Below are positions 23,310-34,076 of a DNA stretch of 64,000 bases, piece by piece. The position numbers were made by a program, and so were the translations under genes. Within the stretch, counting starts at the first letter, position 1; each line of letters starts with the position of its first letter. The DNA is from Clavaria fumosa (lineage: Eukaryota; Basidiomycota; Agaricomycetes; Agaricales; Clavariaceae), in contig OX637799.1 of assembly GCA_951802425.1 (NCBI GenBank), positions 2,108,001 through 2,172,000 on the forward strand, read 5' to 3'. The notes below the pieces were generated by a model. The model worked only from the letters and a program-made list of their open reading frames with translations, was not told the origin of the DNA and did not search any database.

Positions 23310-24180
23310 CTAGTGCAGTAGATCGGGTTCCCTGCTAATCTCAAGCATTGTCCTGTCATATCTGGACTCACCGACAACTGGAATACCAAAAGCTGTCATC
23401 CACCTTGTCAAGCTCCTCAACCTCTCCATGTTCTTCCTATGCCTCTCGATATCAACATTCACACTTGTGTCCCTGCGCGCCAGCCCATCCTTCAGTGCGA
23501 CTGTGTACATACCCAGCTCACGCTGCAGGACAAGCACTGCGTTCTTCTTCACCCGATGCTTGTTGCTCTCCTTGGTGTGCTCAATGATCACCTTGAGTGA
23601 CTTGTGCTGTGGCTGGCTCACCCCCGTGCCCATGCCCACCACCCTGCCACCATCCGCATGCCTGTGGTGGTGTTTGTGCGCCACAGGGATGACCTGGTCA
23701 TGGTATGATGCACAGTGCTTGATGATCAGCCTCAACCACACCAAGATGAGCTGGTCCACTGCACATGCAACCTCCGCATTCACCCTCTTGCACTTGGTGT
23801 AGAACAGCACAATGCGGCTGAGGCCGCCTCCTTGAGCATGGCAGTGTTGACAAACTTGAGACGGCGCAGCATGGCGAAGAACTTGCGCTGGGTGTTGAGG
23901 GCAGGGAGGGAGCGGTCAGGGAGGGGCTCGAGGAAGTGGCAGATGTGTTATCGTAAACATACTTGTTCCCTGAGTGGTTGGTGTATCTGGGATCCTGGAG
24001 GTTGATTAGGACAATCGGCAGTCATGTTTTGGGGAGGGTGCAGGCCATATTTCAATTGCAATATACAATTACATAAGTTTGAGAGTCCCCTGGGTCCTTA
24101 GACTTATTTGGGAATGGCATTGTGCCGAGCTGACAGGGTGATCAAAAAAAGTAAGCTGGTCTGTCCCTGTTTCCATACTC
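23310..24180 (-). pseudogene. IWS1/Spn1-like pseudogene, copy 2 (inverted)
   Basis: Minus-strand inverted copy of 21,765-22,440 that extends further 3'. It reads PLPDRSLPALNTQRKFFAML, then, after a frame change, IVLFYTKCKRVNAEVA, DQLILVW, QVIPVAHKH and VIEHTKESNKHRVKKNAVL, ending with ELGMYTVALKDGLARR and a charged tail. The order and the LPALN...VLFYTKCKR core fit the IWS1 central domain and its C-terminal extension. The frame break between ALKEAAS-like and IVLFYTK parts and missing N-terminal exons show it is a partial capture. It keeps several CpG sites (GCGGCTGAGG region), unlike most of the island. Confidence 0.68.
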
Positions 24181-25140
24181 TCTGGACATTCATGCTGTAA
24201 AATCTCTTGAGGTACAGAAAATAACAAAAGTAGGCTACATGACATCAGAAAATAGTGGGAACTGTAAGCATGGATCAATGTCTGGGTAGAAGGGATATGT
24301 CAGTGGAGGGGCAGTTGCAGATGGGCCATTATCAGGTTGATGCAGAAGGGATGCTGGTGCGTTTTGTGGTATATTGTTTTGTGTTGCTGCTAATGCTCGT
24401 TTTGGGGGTTGCTTTGTGAACAGGCCATTGTAGCATTGATCCTCATGAAGGTGAAGATTCTCGTCCTTGTCAAAGAACACCTTGACCTGGGTGATGATGT
24501 CCTCTCATGTGCCATCCTCTGCTAGATCCAGTGTCCAGGCAATGTCTTGGAGTGTTGCCCACTTTTGTGTTGTAAGTGCACCTGTGAAAAGCATCCCAGA
24601 CCAGCCTTCTCATGCATGCCTGGTGCGCATGTCAGCTTGTGCTTCATCCTTTCGTTGCTGAGCCTCCTCTGCTTTCCGGGCCTTCTCTTCTTGTGCAGCC
24701 TGCTGTCAAGCTGCCTCAGCCTGTCCTTCTTGTGTGGTGATGATTTGAGAACCAATGTTGATGATGCAGTTATGGCCTTGTTTGTCAGTTTTTGAGTTCA
24801 GCTTGGCCTGGAGTGATTGGATATGTCAAGCAGCAAGTAGAGCATGAGTCTTTACTTCATCAAGCTGTGCTTGGAGTGTCTCATTCTGAGCTTTATAGTG
24901 AAGTGCTTCTGTCTTGTACACTTCTGCATGAGCCTTGTAACCATTTATCTTTGCCTTATAATACTTGAGAGCCTCGTCTTTGCCCCAGTCTGATCCAATG
25001 CCATCAAGGGTTAAGGAGCAAACCTGGGTAAATGCAAGTGAATTCAGTTAAATATCATTGAAGTGCATGATTGGAACTCTCATCCTGAGTTTCTTGACCT
25101 GCTGAGTGTGTGTTTCCTTCATCAGTTGGCAACTCATCAG

Positions 25141-26006
25141 TAGGCATCTGCATGGATATGGGTAATCCATGCAGATCATGGATATGGGTACTTGCAGATA
25201 TGAGTATGGATACCATATTTGGTATCCATGTACCCATGTACAAAATCCATGGATCCAGCCACTCATCAAGCCAAAATTGTTGGTCATTCTTACAGATTAC
25301 ATGTACACAATAGGACTAGACTACACAATGGTTCAAATGCCATGGCACAGCCCCTAAATATGAAAGCCACATTCACTAGCTTGAAAAAAAAATTCTGCAT
25401 TGGCAGCACCACAACAATCAGATTTGCACAGTGAACTCAATCACTATCTCAGCACAGATGTTGAAGATGTGCAAGATGCATTGCAGTGGTGGAATGACCA
25501 TTGTGCTGCATATCCCTGCTTATCCAGAATGGCCCTTGACTACCTTAGCATCCCTGGTATGTCACATGGATTGTTGCCCTCTAGACTAGCAGTATTCATT
25601 GTCTTCAACAGCAACCTCAGTTGATGTAGAGTGTGCATTCAGCAGAGGCAGGCTCTTGCTGAGCCACACACACAGTCATCTCTCTGCTCAGTCAACTCAT
25701 GCTCTGTTGTGTCTTGGGTATTGGAGTAAGCTTAACCTTGTCAGGAATGAAGATCTGAATGCAGCAGCAAAGATGCCTGATGTTGTGGATGGTGAGGATT
25801 TCTTAGGGGACAGGTAGAATGCCTTTGTAGCACAATTTGAAGTAGATCCATGGGTACATCATGAGTAAATCAATATTAAATCTGTACTCATGGATTGTGG
25901 ATCTGTGGGAATGGATCCAGACCCATGGATATATGAGTATGGATTTTTTTGAGTACAAGTATGGATACACCCAAAAGTATCCATGGATTACCCATGCAGA
26001 TCCCTA
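25141..26006 (+). mobile_element. Non-autonomous hAT element, 866 bp
   Basis: Perfect 8 bp duplication CTCATCAG at 25,133-25,140 and 26,007-26,014. Ends TAGGCATCTGCATGGATA and, inverted, TAGGGATCTGCATGGGTA. Both subterminal regions carry many ATCCATGG/ACCCATG words. It lies inside the pogo transposase gene. Only the last part of a transposase remains, so it is an internal deletion derivative. Confidence 0.92.
25400..25817 (+). pseudogene. hAT transposase C-terminal dimerisation domain
   Basis: Two overlapping frames together spell the hAT dimerisation region: DVQDALQWWNDHCAAYPCLS, MALDYLSIPG, then, after a frame change near 25,600, TSVDVECAFSRGRLLLS, LSAQSTHALLCLGYW. The WW...YP.L, S-V/x-ER(A)FS-like and LS..T..ALL blocks are the family hallmarks. 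The catalytic RNase H-like core and the zinc finger are absent. Confidence 0.88.
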
Positions 26007-26928
26007 CTCATCAGTCAGCAGCTTGTCAGAAGGTGGCCCATCAATATTTAGATTGCTCTGATCTGGGGGATAGCCTTCAGGCAGTGCAAGCTGAGTTGAT
26101 GTCAAGATGCTCAGGGCAAAATCTGTGGCTGTAAATCTTGAGGGGTTACACTTTGGTGTTGTTCCACTTTCACTTGCACCGATCCCAGACTTGACCCAGG
26201 CTTGCTTAATTGTCTCCTCTTTGAAAGACTCCTGTCATGCCTGCATATACTCACATACAACATCCTTTGCTTTCAGTGGCTCCCTGGTCCTCTCAAGTAC
26301 AGCATCACAGCAGTCATGCCAAGCTGTCTTCAAGACACCAAAGACACCAACATCACATGGTTGCAAGCAGTGCATTGTATGAGGTGGTAGGCAGAAGAGG
26401 ATGATGTTATTTTCTATTGCAGTGTCAATCATTTCAAGTGTCACATGCAAGCCATGGCCATCGTATATGAGAACAATAGGCTTCGAGATGTTGGCATGAG
26501 CTTTCACAACAGGTATGAAACACTGTAGGAACCAATTGGCACAGACATTATCATCTGTCCAGCCATTTTCTGTTGTTGCAATCCTGAGGATTCATTAATA
26601 ATAATGATTTGACAGCTTAGAAAAACATTACAAGATGTTGTCCTCATCAACAAATGACTCATTGCACCTGAAAAGACAAAGCATGGCTTTACAGGCGATG
26701 TTCCATCAGCAGACTGTTTTGAGAACAGTGACAAGCTCTAGGTCATCGCTGGTAATCTTGTATTTGCTCCTGTCTGCAGCCCCAAAGCAAAACTGCTTGC
26801 CAGAGCTCTTTTGGCCACCACCAAGCTGAATTCCTATCTTGTCAAAGTTGTGCAAGTTCTGGAGAGGGATCTCTTCATCATCAAATAGCTTCTGCAGCTG
26901 CTCGAAGTGCCTATTGACAGTAGTGAAG

Positions 26929-28307
26929 TGTTAGGGCCTGTCCCGTCTCGATAGTATTGCCGGGGATCGACTTGTTGGTAACCTATCCTGGAAACTTGCT
27001 AAGACCAATCAACTGTCGAGCACAGTCGAGAATACTCGGTCCTGGAAGGTCGCAAAGACGTCTGAGAAGATGTAAGAGCAAGGAAAGACAAGTATAGGGG
27101 AGAAAGACGTCGCTGAGATGGTCACGAAGTCAGTAGACGAGTATAGAGAAGGAAATTGAGGAGGAGGGAGAAATAGGTAATGCTGAGGAGGTCACGAAGT
27201 CGACCGACAAAGTGTAAGAAAGAAAAAGACGATATTGAGAGAGTCGTGGGTAGTCGCAACGGTGTCGAGAAGTGTGTTGGTGAAGGCAATGACTTTGCCA
27301 ACTGACGTGAGAACCTGTAGAGTTCAAAAAGATCAGTACCAAGATGAGATGAAGTGAATACTTAAGCGCGCAAGTTTATACGAGTGCAGAGAACGAGTTA
27401 GAGTAAAGCAGGAGTGTCTTGGCGATCTTGAGGTCACCAAGTGAGACAAGACCTATCAATCGCGGTGGTTCCAAGCTCAAAGGGCGTCAAGGCCTCAAGC
27501 TTAAACCAATGTGCATTAATATCAAGTCTAGCGTATGAGAAGTACATGTGAGACTTATATACATGTGTACAGTAGAGTATAACGAAAGAGGAAAAGTACA
27601 GAGGTCGCCAAGCGACAAGACTATAGTAGAACGGGGTATGTTTAGTCGTAAAGTAACTAGGCGCGTGTTCTACTAAGGTCGCGAGGGGTTAAGAATGCAT
27701 AGGTAAGGTCGCGAAGATGACTGGTCATGGGTCGTGACCTAGTTAAATAAATATATATGTATCTATAACTACTGGGGGATTCTCGGATCATAAGTGAAGT
27801 AGTTATAGATGATTGGGGAGAAGAAGGGAAACATAATTTGAAGTATACATACAGCTGACCATTGGTGGCGCATTTGAGCATTAAGGTTGCGAGGTCATAA
27901 GAGTGATCATGTGGGTGACGCTAGTGATGCAGGTGACCTATGGGTGGGAAGTCACATGGGTAACACTGGTAACGCGAGTAATGGCCGTAACACTGGTAAC
28001 GTATTGGCACTGGTAGTGGTAGCGCTGGGGGTGCCACGCGGCAAGTCATGTGCTGGCAGAGGAAGACATGCAACGACATGTCGCGCGTAAGATTGGTGGG
28101 TCTGGGTGAGGTATGCGTGTGGAATGAGATAGTGGGAGGCATCGTGAGTGTCGTGTGAATGCGGGAAAGGTTGGAGAGGCTTCTGGAAGAGGATGGCGGG
28201 TTCCGGAAGTATGTAGAAGGGCTCGCAAGGTTGTAGAGGGTTGTTGGGAGGCTCATAGATGCTGGTAGAGTTGGCTTGGGTAAAGGAAAAATGAATGGGT
28301 CCTGACA
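26929..28307 (+). mobile_element. Solo LTR (TGTTAGGGCC family), copy 2
   Basis: 1,379 bp, TGTTAGGGCCTGTCCC to GGGTCCTGACA, with 5 bp duplication TGAAG at 26,924-26,928 and 28,308-28,312. Removing the LTR and one TGAAG restores the pogo reading frame (RAQAFN-F-TTVNRHF), which confirms the boundaries. It keeps many CpG sites that read TG or CA in copy 1 (for example CTGTCGAGCACAGTCGAG against CTGTTGAGTATAATTGAG), so it is the younger or less mutated copy. Confidence 0.93.
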
Positions 28308-28739
28308 TGAAGTTGAAAGCCTGTGCACGCTTCACATCTAGGCAAGCAGGTCATCTGAGCATACAGTCAGGGTGCTGCTGGAGAAAGTGATAGACCCAGT
28401 GCCAAGATGGTTTCCCCCCACAAAGCACCTCTACTTTTAATCCTATTGTGCACTTAGATAATGGAAGTCCTGTAAATCCAAGCCACTTGACCCAGTTGAC
28501 CAAGACCTTCTCCTGTGGTGGAGTCAGGAGCTGTTGCCTTGCATGACTATCAACCTGGCTAGCTGACTTTCCCACAAGACGCTGCCAGATAGTGATATGA
28601 TTCAAGTTTAATTGTTTTGCTGCATCACAAGAGCTCTTGTAAGTGCTGCTTTGGATCCCATTGACAGCATCCTTGAGTTTTGCTTCGAAGTCTTGAGCTG
28701 CAAGTCCTTTCTTGCAATAGACAGTGGCTTTGGGCATCT

Positions 28740-29268
28740 TCTGAGAGGCTCCAAGAAGTTAAACAGACAAGAATGAGTGACTAGCAAGAGAACAAGTGGC
28801 AAGATTCATCAGGCACATCTCATCAGCATGACTTCAATGTGTCTTCCCTGCTTTGACATGTCTTCCCTCCTTTGATGCATTGGCACATGTCAGACATTGA
28901 AACATGACCTCCATGTCATGCTGAAAATACCATGCATTCAAACCAACCCCATGGATTAACTGGCAACTTAGTTTACACCCTGATGATTCCCTGAGAGTGA
29001 CAAGATGATGTTGTACACACTCATGAATCTTTTGAATTTTTTAAATCAAGAACAATAGTGGCAATGCCTCAAGAACCATATTTGCACATGAAAAAGAATT
29101 TTCATGGGCTTATCATTAAGTATTTCAATCTAGAAAAATTATGTTGAGCAAGCTATAGGATGAGTTAATATGTGTGAATTTTTGGGGCTAAGTAGAAAAA
29201 GAACTGTTGTGCTAAATTCAAATTGTTTCATAACCCAACACTGTTTCACATCTGGGTTAATGACAGTA
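28740..29268. other. Right internal part of the 8.2 kb element
   Basis: CpG-poor non-coding DNA between the pogo start and the right TIR. The last 30 bp (about 29,240-29,268, CATCTGGGTTAATGACAGTA) belong to the TIR. Nothing else is recognisable. Confidence 0.5.
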
Positions 29269-29423
29269 TCTCCACCAATTCTCAACCATTTTGGATGATC
29301 CAGGGCTCGTTTGAAAGGGAATCACCGTACGGGTAACCCTCTGGGAGTAAAATCTGAACCCATACGGTGATTCCCTTTCAAACGAGCCCTGGATCATCCA
29401 AAATGGTTGAGAATTGGTGGAGA
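29269..29423. mobile_element. Hairpin MITE with TA duplication, 155 bp
   Basis: Flanked by TA at 29,267-29,268 and 29,424-29,425, and absent from the left TIR of the host element (TAGCCCTACTGTCATTGACC, no insert). Arms of about 65 bp, starting TCTCCACCAATTCTCAACCA, are nearly perfect inverses around a loop of about 25 bp. One arm mismatch is CG against TG (CCGTACGGG / CCGTATGGG). It looks like a recent Tc1/mariner-type MITE. Confidence 0.85.
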
Positions 29424-29557
29424 TAGGGCTAAAACAATCCTTTACACCTTTATATGATTACTTTTTATGATTGTGTTACACATTGGGGAAAAAATGATGG
29501 ACAAATATCAGTAAACAAACCTGTGGGAAAAAACCTGTGGAATGCCCTATACCTAAC

Positions 29558-29818
29558 AGTCACAGAATTGTCTGGCAAAGGATAACACTCTTTGATGAGT
29601 CTAAACCAGTGCCTTCTCAGAATGACACAAACCACATTATTAGGAAAACATATTCTCATCACCCAACATAGATTTTTACATATGAGAACTACCTTTCCAT
29701 AACTGTATGCCTATGAATATGAAACACAGAAGGGTACAGATGTTGGAACAGAAAAGCAACTCAATATGTGATTGGGATGGTAGAGAAGGCCAGGTTTCCT
29801 AGACCCTTCATCAGGATC
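29558..29818. other. Spacer between the transposon island and the NLR-like gene
   Basis: Non-coding, CpG-poor. It starts with the remnant of repeat family E after TACCTAAC and runs into the 3' end of the NLR gene. No terminator or RNA gene recognised. Confidence 0.5.
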
Positions 29819-32800
29819 TTAGACACTGGATGCAGCACCAGAAAGTTCCTCTGTGGCATCATACCAGATCTCAGACTCTTCATCTGAGTCTTGGTGACTG
29901 GAAATACTCTTCAGGGAGTCTGGATGCTGTGGTCCAAGTGCTCCCATTCTGGATTCCATGAGATGAATCTGAAACTCTTCTGCTTCACTGTGCTTCCCTT
30001 GAGCTGAATAAGTGGATGCCAGATTGGAAATGCTTGCCAGGGTGTCAGGATGTTTTGGCCCCAGCACTCTCTTTCTGGCTTCAATGACATGAATCCACAA
30101 TTCCTCTGCTTCACTGTGCTTCCCCTGATCTGAATAGGTTTTTGCCAGATTGTTCATGCTTGTCAAAGTGAATGAATGTTCTGGGCCAAGCACTCTCTTG
30201 CTGGCTTCCATGACAGGAACCTGTAACTCCTCTGCTTCATGGTTCTTCCCTTGATCTGAATATGTCAATGCCAGATTGCAAATGCTTGCCAGAGTGTCAG
30301 GATGTTCTGGTCCAAGCACTCTCTTTCTGGCTTCCATGATATGAATGTTCAATTCCTCTGCTTCACTATGCTTCCCCTGATCTGAATATGTTACTGCCAA
30401 ATTGCTAATGCTTAACAGAGTGTCAGGATGTTCTGGTCCAAGCACTCTCTTGCTGTCTTCCATGACATGTATCTGCAATTCCTCTGCTTCATTGTCCTTC
30501 CCCTGATATGAATATGTCAATCCCAGATTGTTAATGCTTAACAAAGTGTCAGGATGTTCTGGTCCAAGCACTCTCTTCCTGGCTTCCATGACATGAATCT
30601 GCAATTCCTCTGCTTCACTGTACTTCCCCTGATCTGAATAGGTCATTGCCAGATTGCTAATACTTGTCAAAGTGAGTGGATGTTCTGGGCCAAGCACTCT
30701 CTTGAAGGCTTCCATGACATGAAGCTGCAATTCCTCTGCTTCTTGGTTCTTCCCCTGATTTGAATATGTAGATGCCAGATTGCTAATGCTGGTCAGAGTG
30801 AATGGATGCTCTTGGCCCAGAACTCTTCTGAAGGCTTCCGTGACATGAATCTTCAATTCCTCTGCTTCATTGTGCTTCCCCTGATCTGAATATGTTACTG
30901 CCAGATTGTTAATGCTTAACAGAGTGTCAGGATGTTCTGGTCCAAGCACTCTCTTCCTGGCTTCCATGACATGAATCTGCAATTCCTCTGCTTCACTGTG
31001 CTTCCCCTGATCTGAATAGGTCATTGCCAGATTGCCAATGCTTGTCAAAGTGAATGGATTTTCTGGGCCAAGCACTCTCTTGAAGGCTTCCATGACATGA
31101 ATCTTCAATTTCTCTGCTTCACTGTGCTTCCCCTGATCTGAATATGTTCCTGCCAGATTGTTGATGCTTGTCAGAGTGTCAGGATGTTCTGGTCCAAGCA
31201 CTCTCTTCCTGGCTTCCATGACATGAATCTGCAATTCCTCTGCTTCACTGTACTTCCCCTGATCTGAATAGATTTTTGCCAGATTATTAATGCTTGTCAA
31301 AGTGAATGGATGTTCTGGGCCAAGCACTCTCTTGCTGGCTTCCATGACAGGAACCTGTAACTCCTCTGCTTCATGGTTTTTCCCCTCATCTGAATATAGA
31401 GATGCCAGATTGCTAATGCTTGTCAGAGTGTGAGGATGTTCTGGTCCAAGCACCCTCTTCCTGGCTTCCACAACATGGATCTTCAATTCCTCTGCTTCAC
31501 TGTGCTTCCCCTGATCCAAATATGTTACTGCCAGATTGTTAATGATTGACAGAGTGTCAGGATGTTCTGGTCCAAGCACTCTCTTGCAGGCTTCCATGAC
31601 ATGAATCTGCAATTCCTCTGCATCATGGTTCTTCCCCTGATCTGAATAGGTTTTTGCCAGATTGTTAATACTTTTCAGAGTGGAAGGGTGTTCTGGTCCA
31701 AGCACTCTCTTCCTGGCTTCCATGACATGAATCTGCAATTTCTCTGCCTCACTGTGCTTCCCCTGATCTGAATATGTTAGTGCCAGATTGTTAATGCTTG
31801 TCAGAGTAGACAGATGTTCTGGGCCAAGCACTCTCTTCCTGGCTTCCATGACAAGAATCTTCAACTCCTCTGCTTCACTGTGCTTTCCCTGATCTGAGTA
31901 GGTTATTGCCAGATTGTTAATGCTTGACAAAGTGGATGGATGTTCTGGGCCAAGCACTGTCTTCCAGGCTTGCATGACATGAACCTGTAACTTCTCAGCC
32001 TCACTGTGCTTCCCCTGACAGAGATATGTAGATGCAAGACTGTTCATGCTTGTCAAAGTAGATGGATGCTCTGGGCCAAACATCCTCTTCCTGCTTTCCA
32101 CTGCACATAAAAAAAGCTTCTCTGCATCCTTCCAACATCCATTGCTATTGTACACAAATCCCAATCTCTCACATCTCTCAGCATCTATAGTGACACATTC
32201 CACTCTTTGTGGATGCTTGTAGATGCTGTTGACATGTGGAAGTAGCAATTGATTGATTGCATAATCAGAACTATCAGTTCCATATGTGATTGAGTGGCAT
32301 AACAGTATCTCAACAGAAATGTATCTTGACTGTTTCTCTTCCTCAGAACATCTGTCTTGGCACCAACAATGAACCAGTGGATGCAAGGAGTATAGTCTTT
32401 CAGAGGTATCCATTTTCACAAGTGAAAATCCTATCAAAATCTCAATTGCCTTCCTGAAGATCAAATTGTCCCAGTTGCTTGCATGGTTAACCTTCAATAC
32501 ACAGGACCAATCCACTGAATCTTTGTGCAAATGCTCCCAACTGCTTCTTGCACCACCCCCTTGTGATTCAGTTAAAGCCATCACCTTGGCAGCCCTCTTG
32601 AACATCTCTTCTGGAATATTTTCATGATGGAGGTAGGCAAAGATCTGTAACAGGAGAAGTGCACTTGAAGCTGCCTGTGCCTCCCCTCTTCTTTTCCCTC
32701 CATGTGCTCTGGCTTTTAACTCCGAAATTGACAGTTCCCATGTCCCATAAACTGCTTGCCCATAGTTGGATGCCCCACAGAATAAGGGATCATCCAACAG

Positions 32801-33941
32801 CTCTTGGCGGTGCCTCTCATACAGTTCCAGGTAATCCTGGAATTCACATAGACCCCTTGCAATGGATGCACCAGCTTGGTCAACAGCAAGAGGCAAGTGG
32901 CATAAGGTGGCCACAATAGAGGATGCTGTCTGCCTCACACCATCAACAATCTCATTGCAATGGGCAGCTTTCAGAATAAGGCTGATTGCATCCTCCTCCT
33001 CCATTTCCGCTACTTCAGCTGAGTCCTGAGGCTTCACCAAGCCATGCATGACTGGATTCCGGCTGGTGATGAGTATGTTGCCTCGGTTGTGTGCAGGCAT
33101 ATATCTCTGCACAGTACCAGGGTCACTCGCATTATCATAAACAAGTAACCACTCTTGTCCCATCCAGGATATCCATGAGAGGATTGAGCGCACAGAGCTC
33201 TCAATTCCAGATGCTCGAGCAGCAGGATCATGAGCAATATCTTTGATAGATTGCTCAACTGTTTCGGGGTTGGTGGCATCAATCCAGAACACTCGCCAGA
33301 ACCTGTTCAGAATGGTAAATGATCAACTAATGTAGCATGATGCTGGTCAACGCACAGCTTCGGATTTTCCTCAATGAACTTCAGGCAGATCTGAGTCTTG
33401 CCAATACCTCCCATTCCATGGAGGAGAAAGAGTCGCCTTGGGAGCGATTGGTCTTTGTGTGGGCTAAAATGGCATTTCAGCCTCTCAAGGTGGGACCTCT
33501 GACCCGTGAAAATTGGGCTAGGTGCAGGCATCCCTTTGAATGTGATTTCGGACTGGTGTGGCACTGAACCAGGAGAAACAACTTGGACTACATTGATATT
33601 GATAAGTCAGGTTGAGAGGACAAAATTGATTCGCTCTGGCTCACCTGCCGGTGGATGGATGTGGAGTGTGCCAATGTTGAGGTTATGAGACGCGACATCC
33701 CGACCAGCATCTACAGCAGTTAGACAAATTGGGGAAAGGATGAGGTTCTTAAACTCACATATGGTTGAGTGATCAAAAGTCTGTCGCATGGACACTGGCG
33801 GCATGCCAGTTATTCTCTTAATGTCTGCGAGAGATGGTGCTCTTGGTGAGACAGGTGACTGTGCATTCTCATAAACAACTCGCCAGCTGCTTCACCATGA
33901 TCTCCAAAGGGTAAATCCTTGCGAGTGATATCCTGCGCCAT
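29819..33941 (-). CDS. NLR-like protein: NB-ARC/NACHT-type NTPase with 17+ TPR repeats
   Basis: Likely a cytosolic STAND NTPase of the kind used by fungi in self/non-self recognition. Readable exons: a short 5' exon(s) near 33,941-33,660 (5' end uncertain), a linker (YAGRDVASHNLNIGTLHIHP), then MPAPSPIFTGQRSHLERL and Walker A LLHGMGGIGKTQ. A 53 bp intron (33,303-33,355) joins NPKL to FWRVFWIDATNPETVE; other introns are 33,588-33,644 and one ending before YAGRD. The long exon has Walker B-like WLLVYDNASD, NILITSRNP, a GLPL-like CHLPLAVDQAG, then 17 TPR units of exactly 42 residues (LGPEHP.TL.SINNLA.TYSDQGKHSEAEEL) and a partial 18th. The unit-to-unit identity is very high. The C-terminus is acidic. 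The array is almost free of CpG but open throughout. Confidence 0.85.
29900..32095 (-). repeat. TPR-coding tandem array, 126 bp period
   Basis: Seventeen full 126 bp units plus a partial one. The residue after 'GPEHP' varies most (S, H, F, L, D), while the rest is near constant. Blocks of three units recur: units 8-10 match 11-13 (LGPExPFTL..AMTYSDQGK then PDTLLSINNL), and units 6-7 match 15-16 (EELQVPVMEASKRV). This points to unequal exchange or gene conversion in 126 and 378 bp steps. Confidence 0.88.
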
Positions 33942-34076
33942 GGGTGAGTGACAAAATGTCGAGGGCGGCGAGGTTTCGAGCTTATCAACGGCTCGCAGCA
34001 AGAACTGCGCGTCATGTCACCAGTGTCACAACAATGTGTGAAAGCTCTGCTTCGTAAGCGAGGAAACAGTGTTCAA

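Larger units (their letters stand above)
24235..28737 (-). pseudogene. Pogo-family transposase, cut by two insertions
   Basis: The N-terminus (28,737-28,351; ATG at 28,737) has a psq-type HTH (SSCDAAKQLNLNHITIWQRL) and a CENP-B/Tc5-like HTH (LLTPPQEKVLVNWVKWLGF). After removing the solo LTR at 26,929-28,307 the frame continues into a DDE_1 nuclease: NFDKIGIQLGGGQ (first Asp), PIVLIYDGHGLHVT (second), MHCLQPCDVGVFG (third). A charged coiled-coil tail follows after a hAT insertion (25,141-26,006) and ends at 24,235. TGA stops occur at 28,351, 26,235, 24,826, 24,706, 24,610 and 24,505, all where Arg fits. A short segment near 26,590-26,720 is frameshifted and also has TAA. Confidence 0.88.
21338..29549. 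mobile_element. 8.2 kb composite element with hAT-like ends
   Basis: Both ends read TAGGGCATTCCACAGGTTTT inward, and the inverted repeats extend for about 150 bp (to about 21,489 on the left; 29,549-29,425 and 29,268-29,240 on the right, interrupted by a TA-MITE). A perfect 8 bp duplication TACCTAAC lies at 21,330-21,337 and 29,550-29,557. The uninterrupted target, TACCTAACAGT, survives in the neighbouring repeat copy at 20,593-20,603, which supports this as one insertion. Inside are inverted IWS1-like pseudogene copies, a small foldback element, and a pogo transposase cut by a hAT element and a solo LTR. I see no hAT transposase of its own except the fragment in the nested 866 bp element. 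Confidence 0.8.
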
